64,000 nucleotides of DNA from Afifella sp. IM 167 (GTDB taxonomy: Bacteria; Pseudomonadota; Alphaproteobacteria; Rhizobiales; Afifellaceae), in NCBI RefSeq assembly GCF_020144925.1, contig NZ_NSLC01000001.1, positions 248,001 to 312,000 on the forward strand, read 5' to 3'. The notes under the pieces were generated by a model. It worked only from the letters and a program-made list of their open reading frames with translations. It was not told where the DNA came from and ran no database searches. This document shows positions 34,889-43,788 of the stretch, in pieces. A program made the position numbers and the translations under genes. Positions within the stretch are counted from its first letter, which is position 1; each line of letters starts with the position of its first letter.

Positions 34889-35935
34889 ATGAGCCATCCA
34901 GAAAGCTCCTCCCTCCCGACGCGGCCTTTCGGCCGCACCGATATGGAGATCACCCGCGTCGGCTTCGGCGCCTGGGCCATCGGCGGCCCGGACTGGGCCG
35001 TCGGCTGGGGCGCGCAGGACGATTCAGAATCCGTTGCCGCCATCCGCCACGCCGTCGAGCGCGGCATCAACTGGATCGATACCGCCGCCATCTATGGTCT
35101 CGGCCATTCCGAAGAGGTGGTGAGGAAGGCGCTGGCCGAGATTCCGCAGGCCGAGCGCCCCTACGTCTTCACCAAATGCGGCCTCACATGGGACGAGGAA
35201 AACCCGAAGGCCATGCCGCAGCGTATCGGCGCCGCGAAGAGCATTCGCGGCGAGGTCGAGGCATCCTTGAAGCGGCTCGGCGTGGAGCGCATCGACCTTT
35301 ACCAGATGCATTGGCCGGCCGAGGACGGCACGCCCGTCGAGGAGTACTGGCAGACGCTGCTGGACCTCAAGGCCGAGGGCAAGGTGCGGGCCGTCGGCCT
35401 TTCCAACCACAACGCCGCCCAGCTCGAAACCGCCGAGAAGCTCGGCCATGTCGATACCCTGCAGCCGCCCTTCTCCGCCATCAAGCGCGAGGTCGCGGCG
35501 GCCGAGCTTCCCTGGTGCGAGGCGCATGGAACGGGCGTCATCGTCTATTCGCCGATGCAGTCCGGCCTCCTCACGGGCCGTTTCTCCAGGGAGCGGGCCG
35601 AGAAGCTGCCTTCCGACGACTGGCGCTCGCGCGCAGCCGAGTTCACCGGCGAAAATCTCGACCGCAACCTGAAGCTCGCCAGAGCGCTTGAGCCGATCGC
35701 CGAGCGCCACAGCACCAGCGTGCCCGCCGTCGCGGTCGCCTGGACGCTTGCCTGGCCGGCCGTCACCGGCGCCATCGTCGGCGCGCGCAATCCCGGTCAG
35801 GTCGATGGCTGGCTCGACGCGGCCACGCTCGAGCTCTCGCCGGCCGACATCGCCGAGATCGCCGGCGCCATCGTCGCGACGGGCGCGGGCAAGGGCCCGA
35901 CGGCCCCGAGTGGGGAAATGCGGGCAACCGGCTGA
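34889..35935 (+). CDS. Aldo/keto reductase
   Basis: A 348-aa NADPH-dependent TIM-barrel oxidoreductase. The catalytic tetrad is visible as Asp and Tyr in DTAAIYGLGHSE, Lys in VFTKCG and His in YQMHWP. The C terminus holds a cofactor-binding loop (GAIVGARNPGQVD). ATG 34889 follows ACAGGAGA. The substrate is unknown. It lies 122 bp after the SDR and ends at a strong terminator. Confidence 0.87.
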   Translation: MSHPESSSLPTRPFGRTDMEITRVGFGAWAIGGPDWAVGWGAQDDSESVAAIRHAVERGINWIDTAAIYGLGHSEEVVRKALAEIPQAERPYVFTKCGLTWDEENPKAMPQRIGAAKSIRGEVEASLKRLGVERIDLYQMHWPAEDGTPVEEYWQTLLDLKAEGKVRAVGLSNHNAAQLETAEKLGHVDTLQPPFSAIKREVAAAELPWCEAHGTGVIVYSPMQSGLLTGRFSRERAEKLPSDDWRSRAAEFTGENLDRNLKLARALEPIAERHSTSVPAVAVAWTLAWPAVTGAIVGARNPGQVDGWLDAATLELSPADIAEIAGAIVATGAGKGPTAPSGEMRATG

Positions 35936-35958
35936 ACGCGGTCTTCGCGAAGGAAAGG

Positions 35959-35984
35959 GGCGCGGCGCGGCCGCGCCTTTTTTT
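35959..35984 (+). terminator. Intrinsic terminator after the aldo/keto reductase
   Basis: Stem GGCGCGGC / GCCGCGCC followed by seven T residues. On the opposite strand the stem is followed by CCCCTTTCCTT, so it may also stop transcripts from the convergent CFA gene. Confidence 0.85.
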
Positions 35985-36115
35985 GCGGCCGCCGCCAGGC
36001 TCGGCGCGCGACGAGGATCCGGCTCGCCGCCGCGCCGAAGCGAAGGGCGAGCACACCGATCATCTGCCCCGCCTTTGCCGGGCACGGCCAGATACGATGG
36101 CGCGGGGCGCCTGAT

Positions 36116-37330
36116 CTAGCCGCGTTCCAGCACGAACTGGCCGACATCGACGCGGCCGGAGGAAAAGCCCGTCGCGCAATAATTGAGATAATAGCGCCAC
36201 AGCCGGCGGAAGCGCGCATCGAAGCCGAGCTTCTCGATTTCCGGCCAGCGCGCCAGGAACGCCTTCTCCCAGCGCATCAGCGTCTCGGCATAGTCGTGGC
36301 CGAAGAAGAAGGCATCGGCGAGGAAGAAGCCCGTCGCCCTCGCCTTCGCCTCGAAGGCCTCGCGCGAGGGCAGCATGCCGCCCGGGAAGACGTAGCGCTG
36401 GATGAAGTCGGCCCGCCGCCGGTAGCGCTCGAAGCGCCCGTGGTCGAGCGTGATCGTCTGGATCAGAGCGCGCCCGCCCGCCTTCAGCCGGCGATCGAGC
36501 ACGGCGAAATAATCCGGCCAGTGCGCCTCGCCGACCGCCTCGAACATCTCGATGGAGACGATCTTGTCGTAGTGCCCGCCCGCGTCGCGGTAGTCTTCGA
36601 GGCGGATCTCGGCGCGCTCGGCAAGGCCGGCATCGCCGAGCCGCGTACGGGCATATTCGGCCTGTCGCGCCGACAGGGTGAGACCGGTGACATGGCAGCC
36701 GATGCCGGCCGCGTATTCGGCAAAGCCGCCCCAGCCGCAGCCGATTTCGAGCACGCTCTCGCCCGCCTTCAGCTCCAGCATTTCGGCGATGCGGGCATAT
36801 TTCGCCGTCTGCGCGGCCTGCAGCGACATGTCGGGCTGGGTAAACAGCGCCGCCGAATAGGTCATCGATGGATCGAGCCAGGCAGCGTAGAATTCGTTGC
36901 CGAGGTCGTAATGCGCCGCGATGTTGCGCCGGCTGCCGGCGCGGGTATTGGCGCGTCTGGCATGCCGGAGCCGGTCGGCGCCTTCCTTCAGCCGGGCGAG
37001 CGCCAGCGCCGCTCCACCTTCCGGCTCGTTGACCATGGCAAATTCCAGGAAGGCCGGAAGGTCGGGCGAGGACCACTCGCCGGCGATGTAGGATTCGGCA
37101 AGACCCATCCCGCCGCCGGCAATCAGCCGGGCGACGAGCCGGCCGCTGTGAATGTGGATCGCCGCCGATGGCCCGGCCTCGCGCCCGCAGCTGCGGAAGA
37201 TTCGCCCGTCCGGAAAATGGACTGCGAGCTCGCCCTTGGCGATACCGGAAGCGATGAGCCGCGCCAGAGGCTGCCAGGCCGGCTCCAGGAGGCGCCGGCG
37301 CGCTGCGGTTCGTTCCCCGGCATGACTCAT
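36116..37330 (-). CDS. Cyclopropane-fatty-acid-synthase-type methyltransferase
   Basis: A 404-aa SAM-dependent methyltransferase acting on unsaturated acyl chains of phospholipids. It has the SAM motif VLEIGCGWGGFAEYAA, the preceding MTYSAALF and NIAAHYDLGNEFY segments, and IEMFEAVGE, all typical of CFA synthases. The start ATG 37330 (MSHAGERTA) is 5 bp after the DUF1365 stop. In Rhodobacter sphaeroides a comparable gene (cfaA) beside DUF1365 belongs to the RpoE singlet-oxygen response. The product could be cyclopropane or methylated lipids. Confidence 0.87.
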   Translation of the reverse strand: MSHAGERTAARRRLLEPAWQPLARLIASGIAKGELAVHFPDGRIFRSCGREAGPSAAIHIHSGRLVARLIAGGGMGLAESYIAGEWSSPDLPAFLEFAMVNEPEGGAALALARLKEGADRLRHARRANTRAGSRRNIAAHYDLGNEFYAAWLDPSMTYSAALFTQPDMSLQAAQTAKYARIAEMLELKAGESVLEIGCGWGGFAEYAAGIGCHVTGLTLSARQAEYARTRLGDAGLAERAEIRLEDYRDAGGHYDKIVSIEMFEAVGEAHWPDYFAVLDRRLKAGGRALIQTITLDHGRFERYRRRADFIQRYVFPGGMLPSREAFEAKARATGFFLADAFFFGHDYAETLMRWEKAFLARWPEIEKLGFDARFRRLWRYYLNYCATGFSSGRVDVGQFVLERG

Positions 37331-37335
37331 GACGC

Positions 37336-38139
37336 TTATTCCCCCTGTCCGGCCGACTTTGCGCCCACGGGCGTGACGATCGTCGTTGCAATCCGCTCCG
37401 CCGCCGGAAGGTGCCGGAACACCGGCACGCCCTTCCACCAAAGGCGCAGCGCTTCGAAATGGATCGCACCGATCACCTTCAGCGTCATCAGTGGATAACC
37501 GAAAAGCGCGCGCATCAGCACACCGTCGCGCATCTCCCGCCGCTCCCCGGAAAAGGCAGCGACGAGGAGCGGTCCTTCCGCGTCCTCCTCGCCGATGCGG
37601 ATCGTCACGCGCTCGCCCGGCGGCTCGATGCGGAAGCGGTAGTGGCACTCCATCGGGATGAAGGGCGAGACGTAGAGGAGCTTGTCGCATTCCTGCTCGA
37701 TCGCCGGCCCGGCCCCCTCCTCCACCGGGATGACGTAGGTGCGTCTTTCCCCGAAAGTGTTGGAGACCTCGTAGAGGATGCCGGAAAGCCGGCCCGAGGC
37801 CGCGTGGCAGAAATAGACCGTCAGCGGGTTGAAGACGAAGCCGAAGAGGCGCGGATAGGCGAGGACGCGCACCGGCCCGCCCCCTTCGATGCCGGCCTCG
37901 GCAAGGTTCGCGTCGACCCACGCCCGCAGCTCTCCGGGCCGGCCGTTGCCGTGGTCGCGGTCGAGGAAGCTGATCGCCGCGCGCCGGTTGTGGCCGAAGA
38001 GCCGGAGCTTGCGGTCGAGCTCCGGCAGCTCGTCGAGATCGAGCAGCAACGAGAAGACTCGGTAGCTCAGCCGGTGGCGGCGCGGCTTCAGCCGGCTGTG
38101 CACCACCTTGCCGGCATAAAGGGCGGAAGCGTGTTTCAT
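37336..38139 (-). CDS. DUF1365 protein
   Basis: A 267-aa protein of the DUF1365 family, beginning ALYAGKVVHSRLKPRRHRLS and containing YPRLFGFVFNPLTVYFC and VSNTFGERRTYV, both hallmarks. The biochemical activity is unknown. It nearly always lies between an FAD oxidoreductase and a CFA-type methyltransferase, as here, with a 4-bp overlap upstream and a 5-bp gap downstream, so it surely works in the same lipid pathway. Confidence 0.88.
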   Translation of the reverse strand: MKHASALYAGKVVHSRLKPRRHRLSYRVFSLLLDLDELPELDRKLRLFGHNRRAAISFLDRDHGNGRPGELRAWVDANLAEAGIEGGGPVRVLAYPRLFGFVFNPLTVYFCHAASGRLSGILYEVSNTFGERRTYVIPVEEGAGPAIEQECDKLLYVSPFIPMECHYRFRIEPPGERVTIRIGEEDAEGPLLVAAFSGERREMRDGVLMRALFGYPLMTLKVIGAIHFEALRLWWKGVPVFRHLPAAERIATTIVTPVGAKSAGQGE

Positions 38140-39479
38140 TCCGCCGCCAGAAGATGCGGCGCAAGGCTGATCCGGCCGGATTCCTCGGCGACGCTCCACG
38201 GCCGGCGCACGCCGCCCGCCGCCTCGGCCGCCGCCAGCCCCGCCTGCAGCGCGTCCTCGTGAAAGCCATAGCCGAAATACGAACCGGCGAAGAAGGTCCG
38301 CCGCCTTCCCTGCAGACGCCACAGGCTCGCCTGCGCCCCGATCGCCGGCGCGTCGAAGATCGGATGCGTGTAGGTGAACTCGGCGATCGTCTTTTCCGCC
38401 TCCACCGGTTTCGGTGGATTGAGGCTGAGGAAGAGCGGGTGGCGCGGATCGATATTCTGCAGCCGGTTCATCCAGTAGGTGACGGAAAGCGGCTTGTCCT
38501 CGTGCCCGCCGGTATCGCCGATGACGTTCCAGCTCGACCAGACGCGCCGCCGCTTCGGCATCAGCCTCTCGTCGCTGTGCAGCACCGCCCGGTTCTGCGA
38601 ATACCGGAAGGCGCTGAGCCCCGTCCATTCCGTGGCGTCGGCGTCGCCAAGCAGCGCCAGCGCCTGGTCGGCATGGGTGGCGATCACGACCTCCGAGAAG
38701 CGGTCGGCATGGCCCCCCGCATCGGTCACCGTCACCCCGTCCTCCTCGCGGGTGACGCGCGCCACCGGCGCCCCGGCGCGCAGCTCCGCGCTGCAATCGG
38801 CGAGCATACGCTCCACATAGCGCCGACTGCCCCCCGAAACCGTGCGCCAGCGCGGCCGCCGCGAAAGCAGCAGCAGGCCGTGGCTGTGAAAGAAGCGCAC
38901 GAAGGCGAGGGCTGGAAAGGCCCGGATCTCCGCCGCGCTCGCCGACCAGATGGCGCCCGCCATCGGCAGGAGGTGATCCTCGATGAAGGCGGGGCCGTAG
39001 CCGCCCTCCTCGAGATACTCGCCGAGCGTCAGCGCCTCGCTGCGACCGGCGCCGAGGAGGGCAGGCGCCTCGCGGTAAAAGCGCATCAGATCCTTCACCA
39101 TCCCCCAGAAGCGCGGGCTCACGACATTGCCGCGCCGGCCGATCAGGCCGTTGATCCCGGTGCCGGAATATTCCACACGTCCGTTGTCCAGCGATACGGC
39201 GAGCGACATGTCGGAGGCCTCGGTGGCGACGCCGAGATGGGAAAAGAGCGCCACGAGGTTCGGGTAATTCGTCTCGTTGTAGACGATGAAGCCGGTATCG
39301 ACCGCGAGCCCCTTTTCGGGAACGTCGACGGTGTTGCTGTGCCCGCCCGGGCGCGGCTCGGCCTCGTAGAGCACAACCTCGTGCCGCCCGGAAAGCAGCC
39401 AGGCGGCCGAAAGGCCCGCAATGCCGGAGCCGATGACGGCGATCCTCCGTCCCGGTTCTTCCATACCCGCTTTATCCAT
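38136..39479 (-). CDS. FAD-dependent amine-oxidase-like oxidoreductase
   Basis: A 447-aa flavoprotein with the dinucleotide motif IAVIGSGIAGLSAAWLL followed by a conserved Glu in VVLYEAEPRPGGHSNT, the FAD-binding region VIATHADQALALL, and a C-terminal FAD segment (TFFAGSYFGYGFHEDALQAG). It resembles phytoene-desaturase and amine-oxidase-like enzymes found with DUF1365 and CFA synthase, where a fatty-acyl substrate is suspected. It is the first gene of a three-gene operon; ATG 39464 is an alternative start. Confidence 0.87.
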   Translation of the reverse strand: MDKAGMEEPGRRIAVIGSGIAGLSAAWLLSGRHEVVLYEAEPRPGGHSNTVDVPEKGLAVDTGFIVYNETNYPNLVALFSHLGVATEASDMSLAVSLDNGRVEYSGTGINGLIGRRGNVVSPRFWGMVKDLMRFYREAPALLGAGRSEALTLGEYLEEGGYGPAFIEDHLLPMAGAIWSASAAEIRAFPALAFVRFFHSHGLLLLSRRPRWRTVSGGSRRYVERMLADCSAELRAGAPVARVTREEDGVTVTDAGGHADRFSEVVIATHADQALALLGDADATEWTGLSAFRYSQNRAVLHSDERLMPKRRRVWSSWNVIGDTGGHEDKPLSVTYWMNRLQNIDPRHPLFLSLNPPKPVEAEKTIAEFTYTHPIFDAPAIGAQASLWRLQGRRRTFFAGSYFGYGFHEDALQAGLAAAEAAGGVRRPWSVAEESGRISLAPHLLAAE

Positions 39480-39550
39480 TCCTCGATTGCCCCCTGGCAG
39501 ACTAACTATCGCCCTTGATACGGAGGGAAAGCCGCTTCGGATTGCGGGGC

Positions 39551-39566
39551 GACCGATTTTTCGGTC
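39551..39566. promoter_or_regulatory. Hairpin in the divergent FAD / DUF2177 promoter region
   Basis: GACCGA-TTTT-TCGGTC is a perfect stem with extra G/C pairing outside it, 72 bp upstream of the FAD oxidoreductase gene and 117 bp upstream of the DUF2177 gene. It could be an operator; no regulator is known. Confidence 0.35.
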
Positions 39567-39682
39567 CCCGGGCCCCGAGATCCGCGCTTTTGCCGCGCGC
39601 GGGCGCGTGGCGCCCCTCGCCGAATCGAATGCGCAACCTATAACCCGTCGGCATGCGATTGGCGCATGAGGAGGAAAGCCGG

Positions 39683-40087
39683 ATGCCGCAGACGATCGTC
39701 GCCTATCTTTCGACCGCCATCGTCTTCTTCGGTCTCGACTTCGTCTGGCTGAGCGTGATGGGCGGCACCTTCTATCGCTCCGCCCTCGGCGAGATGATGG
39801 CCGACAAGCCGAACCTTCCCGTCGCCGGGGTCTTCTATCTCGTCTATGTCGCGGGCCTCGTCTATTTCGCCGTCTCGCCGGCGCTCGCCTCCGGCTCCTG
39901 GACGACGGCGCTCATCGCCGGCGCCGTCCTCGGCTTCGTCGCCTACGGCACCTACGACATCACCAATCTCGCCACTTTGCGCAACTGGCCCGTCTCCGTC
40001 ACCGTGGTCGACCTTGCCTGGGGCACCTGCGTCACCGGCTTTTCGGCGACGATGGGCTATCTCATCACGCGCTGGATCAGCGGCTAG
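39683..40087 (+). CDS. DUF2177 membrane protein
   Basis: A 134-aa protein with four TM segments. FFGLDFVWLSVMGGTFYRSALG near the N terminus and AYGTYDITNLATLRNWP in the third segment are family hallmarks. Function is unknown. Family members often accompany the FAD-DUF1365-CFA cluster, divergent here. ATG 39683 follows GAGGAGGAAAG. It overlaps the convergent LysR gene by 11 bp. Confidence 0.87.
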   Translation: MPQTIVAYLSTAIVFFGLDFVWLSVMGGTFYRSALGEMMADKPNLPVAGVFYLVYVAGLVYFAVSPALASGSWTTALIAGAVLGFVAYGTYDITNLATLRNWPVSVTVVDLAWGTCVTGFSATMGYLITRWISG

Positions 40088-40997
40088 GCCGCGCCGCGGG
40101 GCACATCTGCCCAAAGGCCTCAAGCAGCGCCTCACGCAGCGCTCCGGATTCCGGAGGCCCGTCGAGCATCCGCCCGTCACGCATCCGGAGGACGACGCGC
40201 GTTGCCGGCAGCGCCGGCAGGCCCACCTCCGGCCCGAGGATCTCGCACCCCTGGGGCACGTTGCGCGCTTCCAGGCACGCCACGCCGAGACCGGCCGAGA
40301 CCGCCGCCTGCACGGCCGCCACGCCCGTCCCGACGAAGGCAGTGCGCCAGGCAATCCCGGTCGCGGAGAGGGCGCCGATGGCGATCTCTCGGATATCGCA
40401 GGGCGCCGACAGCGCCACCAGCGGCAGGGACTCTCCCCGCGCCGGCACGAGGCCCGCTGACGAGGTCCAGACGAGCCGGTCGGCAAGGAGGAAGACGTCG
40501 CTCTCCTCCTCGGCATCCGGCCGCCCGATGACCGCCTCGAAGCGGCCGGCGGCGAAGTCGCGAAAAAGCCCGGCCGATCGTCCGACCGTCACGGAAGGAG
40601 CGATCTCCGGCAGCCGCTGGCGCATTCCGGCGAGGAGTTGCGGCAACAGCGCCCCGGCGGCATGGTCGCTGACGCCGAGATCGAAGGAGCGCGGTGCGCC
40701 GCCCCTCATCCGCAGCACCGCCTCGTCGTTGAGGACCAGAATGCGCCGCGCATCCTCCAGAAACTCCGCCCCGGCCTGCGTCAAGGCGACGGAGCGTGGC
40801 GTGCGCTCCATCAATCTCCTGCCGAGCCGCTCCTCCAGCTTCCGGATACGCACGCTGACCGTCGACTGCGTCGCACCGAGCGCGTTGCCGGCCGCCGTGA
40901 AGCTTTTCGTGTCGGCGGCAAGCACGAAGGCCCTCAGGCAGTCGAGGTCAAGAGCTGGCAGTCCGATCATTTGCAATCCAAATTTCAGAAATAGCAC
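40077..40997 (-). CDS. LysR-family transcriptional regulator
   Basis: A 306-aa LTTR with an N-terminal winged HTH (DLDCLRAFVLAADTKSFTAA through TQSTVSVRIRKLEERLG) and a periplasmic-binding-like effector domain from about residue 100. The start may be GTG 40997 or ATG 40970; the latter better fits the family. It is divergent from the tautomerase gene, so that is its probable target. The effector is unknown. Confidence 0.87.
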   Translation of the reverse strand: MLFLKFGLQMIGLPALDLDCLRAFVLAADTKSFTAAGNALGATQSTVSVRIRKLEERLGRRLMERTPRSVALTQAGAEFLEDARRILVLNDEAVLRMRGGAPRSFDLGVSDHAAGALLPQLLAGMRQRLPEIAPSVTVGRSAGLFRDFAAGRFEAVIGRPDAEEESDVFLLADRLVWTSSAGLVPARGESLPLVALSAPCDIREIAIGALSATGIAWRTAFVGTGVAAVQAAVSAGLGVACLEARNVPQGCEILGPEVGLPALPATRVVLRMRDGRMLDGPPESGALREALLEAFGQMCPAARPSR

Positions 40998-41010
40998 AAA
41001 TTCATTTTGT
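40996..41010. promoter_or_regulatory. LTTR operator candidate
   Basis: ACAAA-N5-TTTGT inverted repeat between the LysR gene and the tautomerase gene, in an AT-rich patch. It has the size and position of an LTTR recognition site. Confidence 0.5.
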
Positions 41011-41069
41011 AAATCATAGATCGCTGCCTAGCCTTCGCCAAGCTCGATGAAGCCGGAAGGAGAGGAACG

Positions 41070-41450
41070 ATGCCGGTAACGCGGATCGCGATACGGGCGG
41101 GCAAGCCCGCCACCTACAGAAAGGCGCTGATGCACGAGGTTTACGAGGCGATGCGCGACGTCTTCGGCGTACCGGAGGACGATTTCTTCATGGCGCTGTC
41201 CGAGCACGAGGAGGACACGCTCCTGTTCGGCCGCTCCTATCTCGGCATCGAGCGCTCGGACGATTTCGTCCTCATCCAGATCACCGCCAGCAACACCCGC
41301 AGCGAGGAGGTGAAGAAGGCGCTCTACCGGCGCATCGCCGAGCGGCTTTCCGCCTCGCCCGGCATCCGCGGCGAGGACGTCTTCGTCAATCTGGTGGAAG
41401 TGACCAAGGCGAACTGGTCGTTCGGACGCGGCGAGGCGCAACTGATCTAG
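41070..41450 (+). CDS. Tautomerase-superfamily protein
   Basis: A 126-aa protein of the 4-oxalocrotonate tautomerase superfamily. Pro2 follows the initiator Met and would be the catalytic base after Met removal (MPVTRIAIRAGK). The length and segments VFGVPEDDFFMALSEHE and EDVFVNLVEVTKANWSFG resemble the longer members related to malonate semialdehyde decarboxylase. ATG 41070 follows GGAAGGAGAGG. Control by the divergent LysR is likely. Confidence 0.82.
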   Translation: MPVTRIAIRAGKPATYRKALMHEVYEAMRDVFGVPEDDFFMALSEHEEDTLLFGRSYLGIERSDDFVLIQITASNTRSEEVKKALYRRIAERLSASPGIRGEDVFVNLVEVTKANWSFGRGEAQLI

Positions 41451-41986
41451 CCGGCGAGCACGTCGAAAACGAAGTCTGCCCGCTCCGCAGGGCTGCTTTT
41501 CGGCAGGAGGACGACCTCATAACCGAAGCGCGGATAGGCCGCGTGGAGCCTGCCGTATTCCTCCACCGCTTCTTTCAGCCCGTGGCGCCGCTCGGCATCG
41601 CCGACGAAGATCTCCGGCCAGGGCGGGGCGAGAAAGATGCGCCGGTGATAGCGGTGCGACTGCACGGCCGGCTCGGCGCCCTGCCTCCCTGTCGCCGCGG
41701 CAAGCGCTGCGGCGGCATCGACGATCCCACGATCGAAGAACACCCAGCCCTCGCCGCGCGGCGCAGCCTCATGGTCGGCACGGGCGAGCTCCAGCGCGCA
41801 CCGGGCAAAGCCTTCTGGATCCTGCCAGGGAAGCGCGGAGCCGCCGCGGGCGAGCTCGGCCTGCACGACCCGTCGCCCAGGCTCCTCCACCACCGCGTGC
41901 CCGCGGCGCGCAAGCTCTGCAAGCAGGGTCGATTTCCCGCCTCCCGAACAGCCGGAGATGACGACGAAGGTTTCCATGGACGGCAC
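41447..41986 (-). CDS. Small AAA/P-loop ATPase (AAA_28-like)
   Basis: A 179-aa P-loop protein with Walker A ISGCSGGGKSTLL (about residues 10-22), VVEEPGRRVVQ, and FFDRGIVDAAAAL, the layout of AAA_28 kinase-like proteins. It could be a nucleotide or small-molecule kinase, but the substrate is unknown. ATG 41977 (METFVV) is an alternative start. It overlaps the convergent tautomerase stop by 4 bp. Confidence 0.78.
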   Translation of the reverse strand: MPSMETFVVISGCSGGGKSTLLAELARRGHAVVEEPGRRVVQAELARGGSALPWQDPEGFARCALELARADHEAAPRGEGWVFFDRGIVDAAAALAAATGRQGAEPAVQSHRYHRRIFLAPPWPEIFVGDAERRHGLKEAVEEYGRLHAAYPRFGYEVVLLPKSSPAERADFVFDVLAG

Positions 41987-42072
41987 AGCACACGAAAAGA
42001 ACCGGAAAGGGCGGCGACATGCGCGCCGATCGGAGATGCAGCGGAATGTGTCCGCTCTTCTGAACCAAGCCT

Positions 42073-42149
42073 TGGTGACCCCGACAGGATTCGAACCTGT
42101 GACCCTCAGATTAGGAATCTGATGCTCTATCCTGCTGAGCTACGGGGCC
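42073..42149 (-). tRNA. tRNA-Arg (anticodon CCT)
   Basis: A 77-nt cloverleaf with encoded CCA. Acceptor GGCCCCG / CGGGGTC, anticodon stem TCAGA / TCTGA around loop TTCCTAA (anticodon CCT), and T-loop GGTTCGAATCC. It reads AGG codons. Confidence 0.97.
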
Positions 42150-42584
42150 GCACCGCGAAGGCGGCCTGAGCGCGGCGGCGCTCCGGCGGGGCATCCGTCC
42201 CGCCACGGCGAAAATACCTATCCGCTCGGGCGGGGTCGGGCAAGTCCCGCTGCGGTCGCGCCGCCCCCAAGCCGCGCGACAACCCCGCGCCCCTTTTCCG
42301 AGCCGGCCCCCTCGTCCGCATCTCTCTGCCGGCGATACCCCGGCAGGCCGGCAGGCAAGTTTCGGCCCGCCTGGCGCCGGCCTTCTTCCCGAAAGAACGC
42401 CGTGATCCGTTGAATATTCGCTCTCCCGCGCCTTGCCGAATTCTCCCCGATCACCGTCCCGTGAGCGTTCATCCGACTGTTTGCGCAGCGTTTTGCTTGT
42501 ATTCTTTCCGACAAGCGGCTCAGATGGCGAGGCAACAAAAGAGCCCACAAAGAGGGGCGATAAAATCCACCGGGAGAAAACGAA
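42150..42584. other. Upstream region of the TRAP operon
   Basis: About 435 bp between tRNA-Arg and dctP, divergent. It has no credible gene. It must carry the promoters of both; GGGAGAA just before 42585 is the dctP ribosome site. Confidence 0.55.
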
Positions 42585-43718
42585 ATGTCCGAGACAAAGA
42601 ATCCTGTATCGCGCCGCTCTTTCCTCAAGGTCGGCACGATTGCTGCCGGCTCTGCCGCCGGCGCGCTGGCTGCACCTGCGATCGTCTCCGCCCAGGATAC
42701 GATGACGCTGAAGATGCAGTCTTCCTGGCCGGCTTCCGACATTTTCCAGGACATGGCCAAGCAATATGCCGACCGCGTCGAGGCGATGTCCGGCGGAAGA
42801 CTGAAGATCGACCTTCTGCCCGCCGGCGCCGTCGTGCAAGCGTTCCAGGTCCAGGATGCGGTGGCCGACGGCGTCATCGACGCGGCCCATACGGTCACGG
42901 CCTACTGGTACGGCAAGAACAAGGCCGCCTCGCTCTTCGGCACGGGTCCCGTCTTCGGCGCCGATGCCGGCCAGATTCTCGCCTGGATCCATTTCGGCGG
43001 CGGCAAGGACCTTTATCGCGAGCTCGTCCAGGACATTCTCGGCCTCAACGTCGTCGGCTTCTTCGCCCTGCCGATGCCGACCCAGCCCCTCGGCTGGTTC
43101 AAGGAAGAGATCACCTCCGCCGATCAGATGAAGGGCCTCAAATACCGCACCGTCGGCCTTGCTACCGACATCATGCAGGGCATGGGACTTTCGGTGACCC
43201 AGCTTCCCGGCGGCGAGATCGTGCCGGCGCTGGAGCGCGGCGTCATCGAGGCCTTCGAGTTCAACAACCCGACCTCCGACAGCCGCTTCGGCGCCCAGGA
43301 CGTCTCCAAGGTCTACATGCTCGGCTCCTACCACCAGGCCGCCGAGTTCTTCGAGATCATCGTCAACAAGGACCTCTATGACGGGCTCGATCCGGACCTG
43401 CAGGCGATCCTGGAATACGGGGCGGAAGCGGCGAACACGGCCAATTACGGCCTCGCCATGGACCAGTATTCCAAGGACCTGCAGAAGCTCATCAACGAGG
43501 ACGGGGTCAACGTCTACCGCACGCCGCAATCGGTCATGGCCGCCCAGCTGGAATCCTGGGACACGGTGCTCGCCGACCTCACCCAGGATGAGTTCTTCGG
43601 CAAGGTGGTCGACAGCCAGAAGGCATGGTCGGAGCGCGTGGCCTTCTACGCCCTGACCAACCAGGCCGACTACAAGCTCGCCTACGAGCATTACTTCCCG
43701 GGCAAGCTCGCCTTCTGA
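42585..43718 (+). CDS. dctP: TRAP transporter substrate-binding protein (DctP)
   Basis: Periplasmic receptor of a tripartite ATP-independent transporter. The 377-aa precursor has a Tat signal (SRRSFLKVGTIAAGSAAGAL). The mature part has the DctP fold, including FWKEEI-like WFKEEITSADQMKGLKYRTV with the arginine used for carboxylate binding, and FNNPTSDSRFG. Similar Tat-exported receptors bind 2-oxo acids or other organic acids. The exact ligand is not readable. It is first of dctPQM-amidase. Confidence 0.9.
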   Translation: MSETKNPVSRRSFLKVGTIAAGSAAGALAAPAIVSAQDTMTLKMQSSWPASDIFQDMAKQYADRVEAMSGGRLKIDLLPAGAVVQAFQVQDAVADGVIDAAHTVTAYWYGKNKAASLFGTGPVFGADAGQILAWIHFGGGKDLYRELVQDILGLNVVGFFALPMPTQPLGWFKEEITSADQMKGLKYRTVGLATDIMQGMGLSVTQLPGGEIVPALERGVIEAFEFNNPTSDSRFGAQDVSKVYMLGSYHQAAEFFEIIVNKDLYDGLDPDLQAILEYGAEAANTANYGLAMDQYSKDLQKLINEDGVNVYRTPQSVMAAQLESWDTVLADLTQDEFFGKVVDSQKAWSERVAFYALTNQADYKLAYEHYFPGKLAF

Positions 43719-43733
43719 TCGCCACGCGGAGAG

Positions 43734-43755
43734 CGGCCGGGCGCATCCCCGGCCG
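43734..43755 (+). promoter_or_regulatory. Intercistronic hairpin between dctP and dctQ
   Basis: CGGCCGGG-N6-CCCGGCCG, a perfect 8-bp GC stem 16 bp after the dctP stop, with no T run. Such hairpins after receptor genes commonly stabilise the upstream mRNA or lower downstream expression, giving more receptor than membrane subunits. Confidence 0.6.
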
Positions 43756-43788
43756 TCCTCCCCCCTCCCCTCGGGCACCGGTTTTCTG

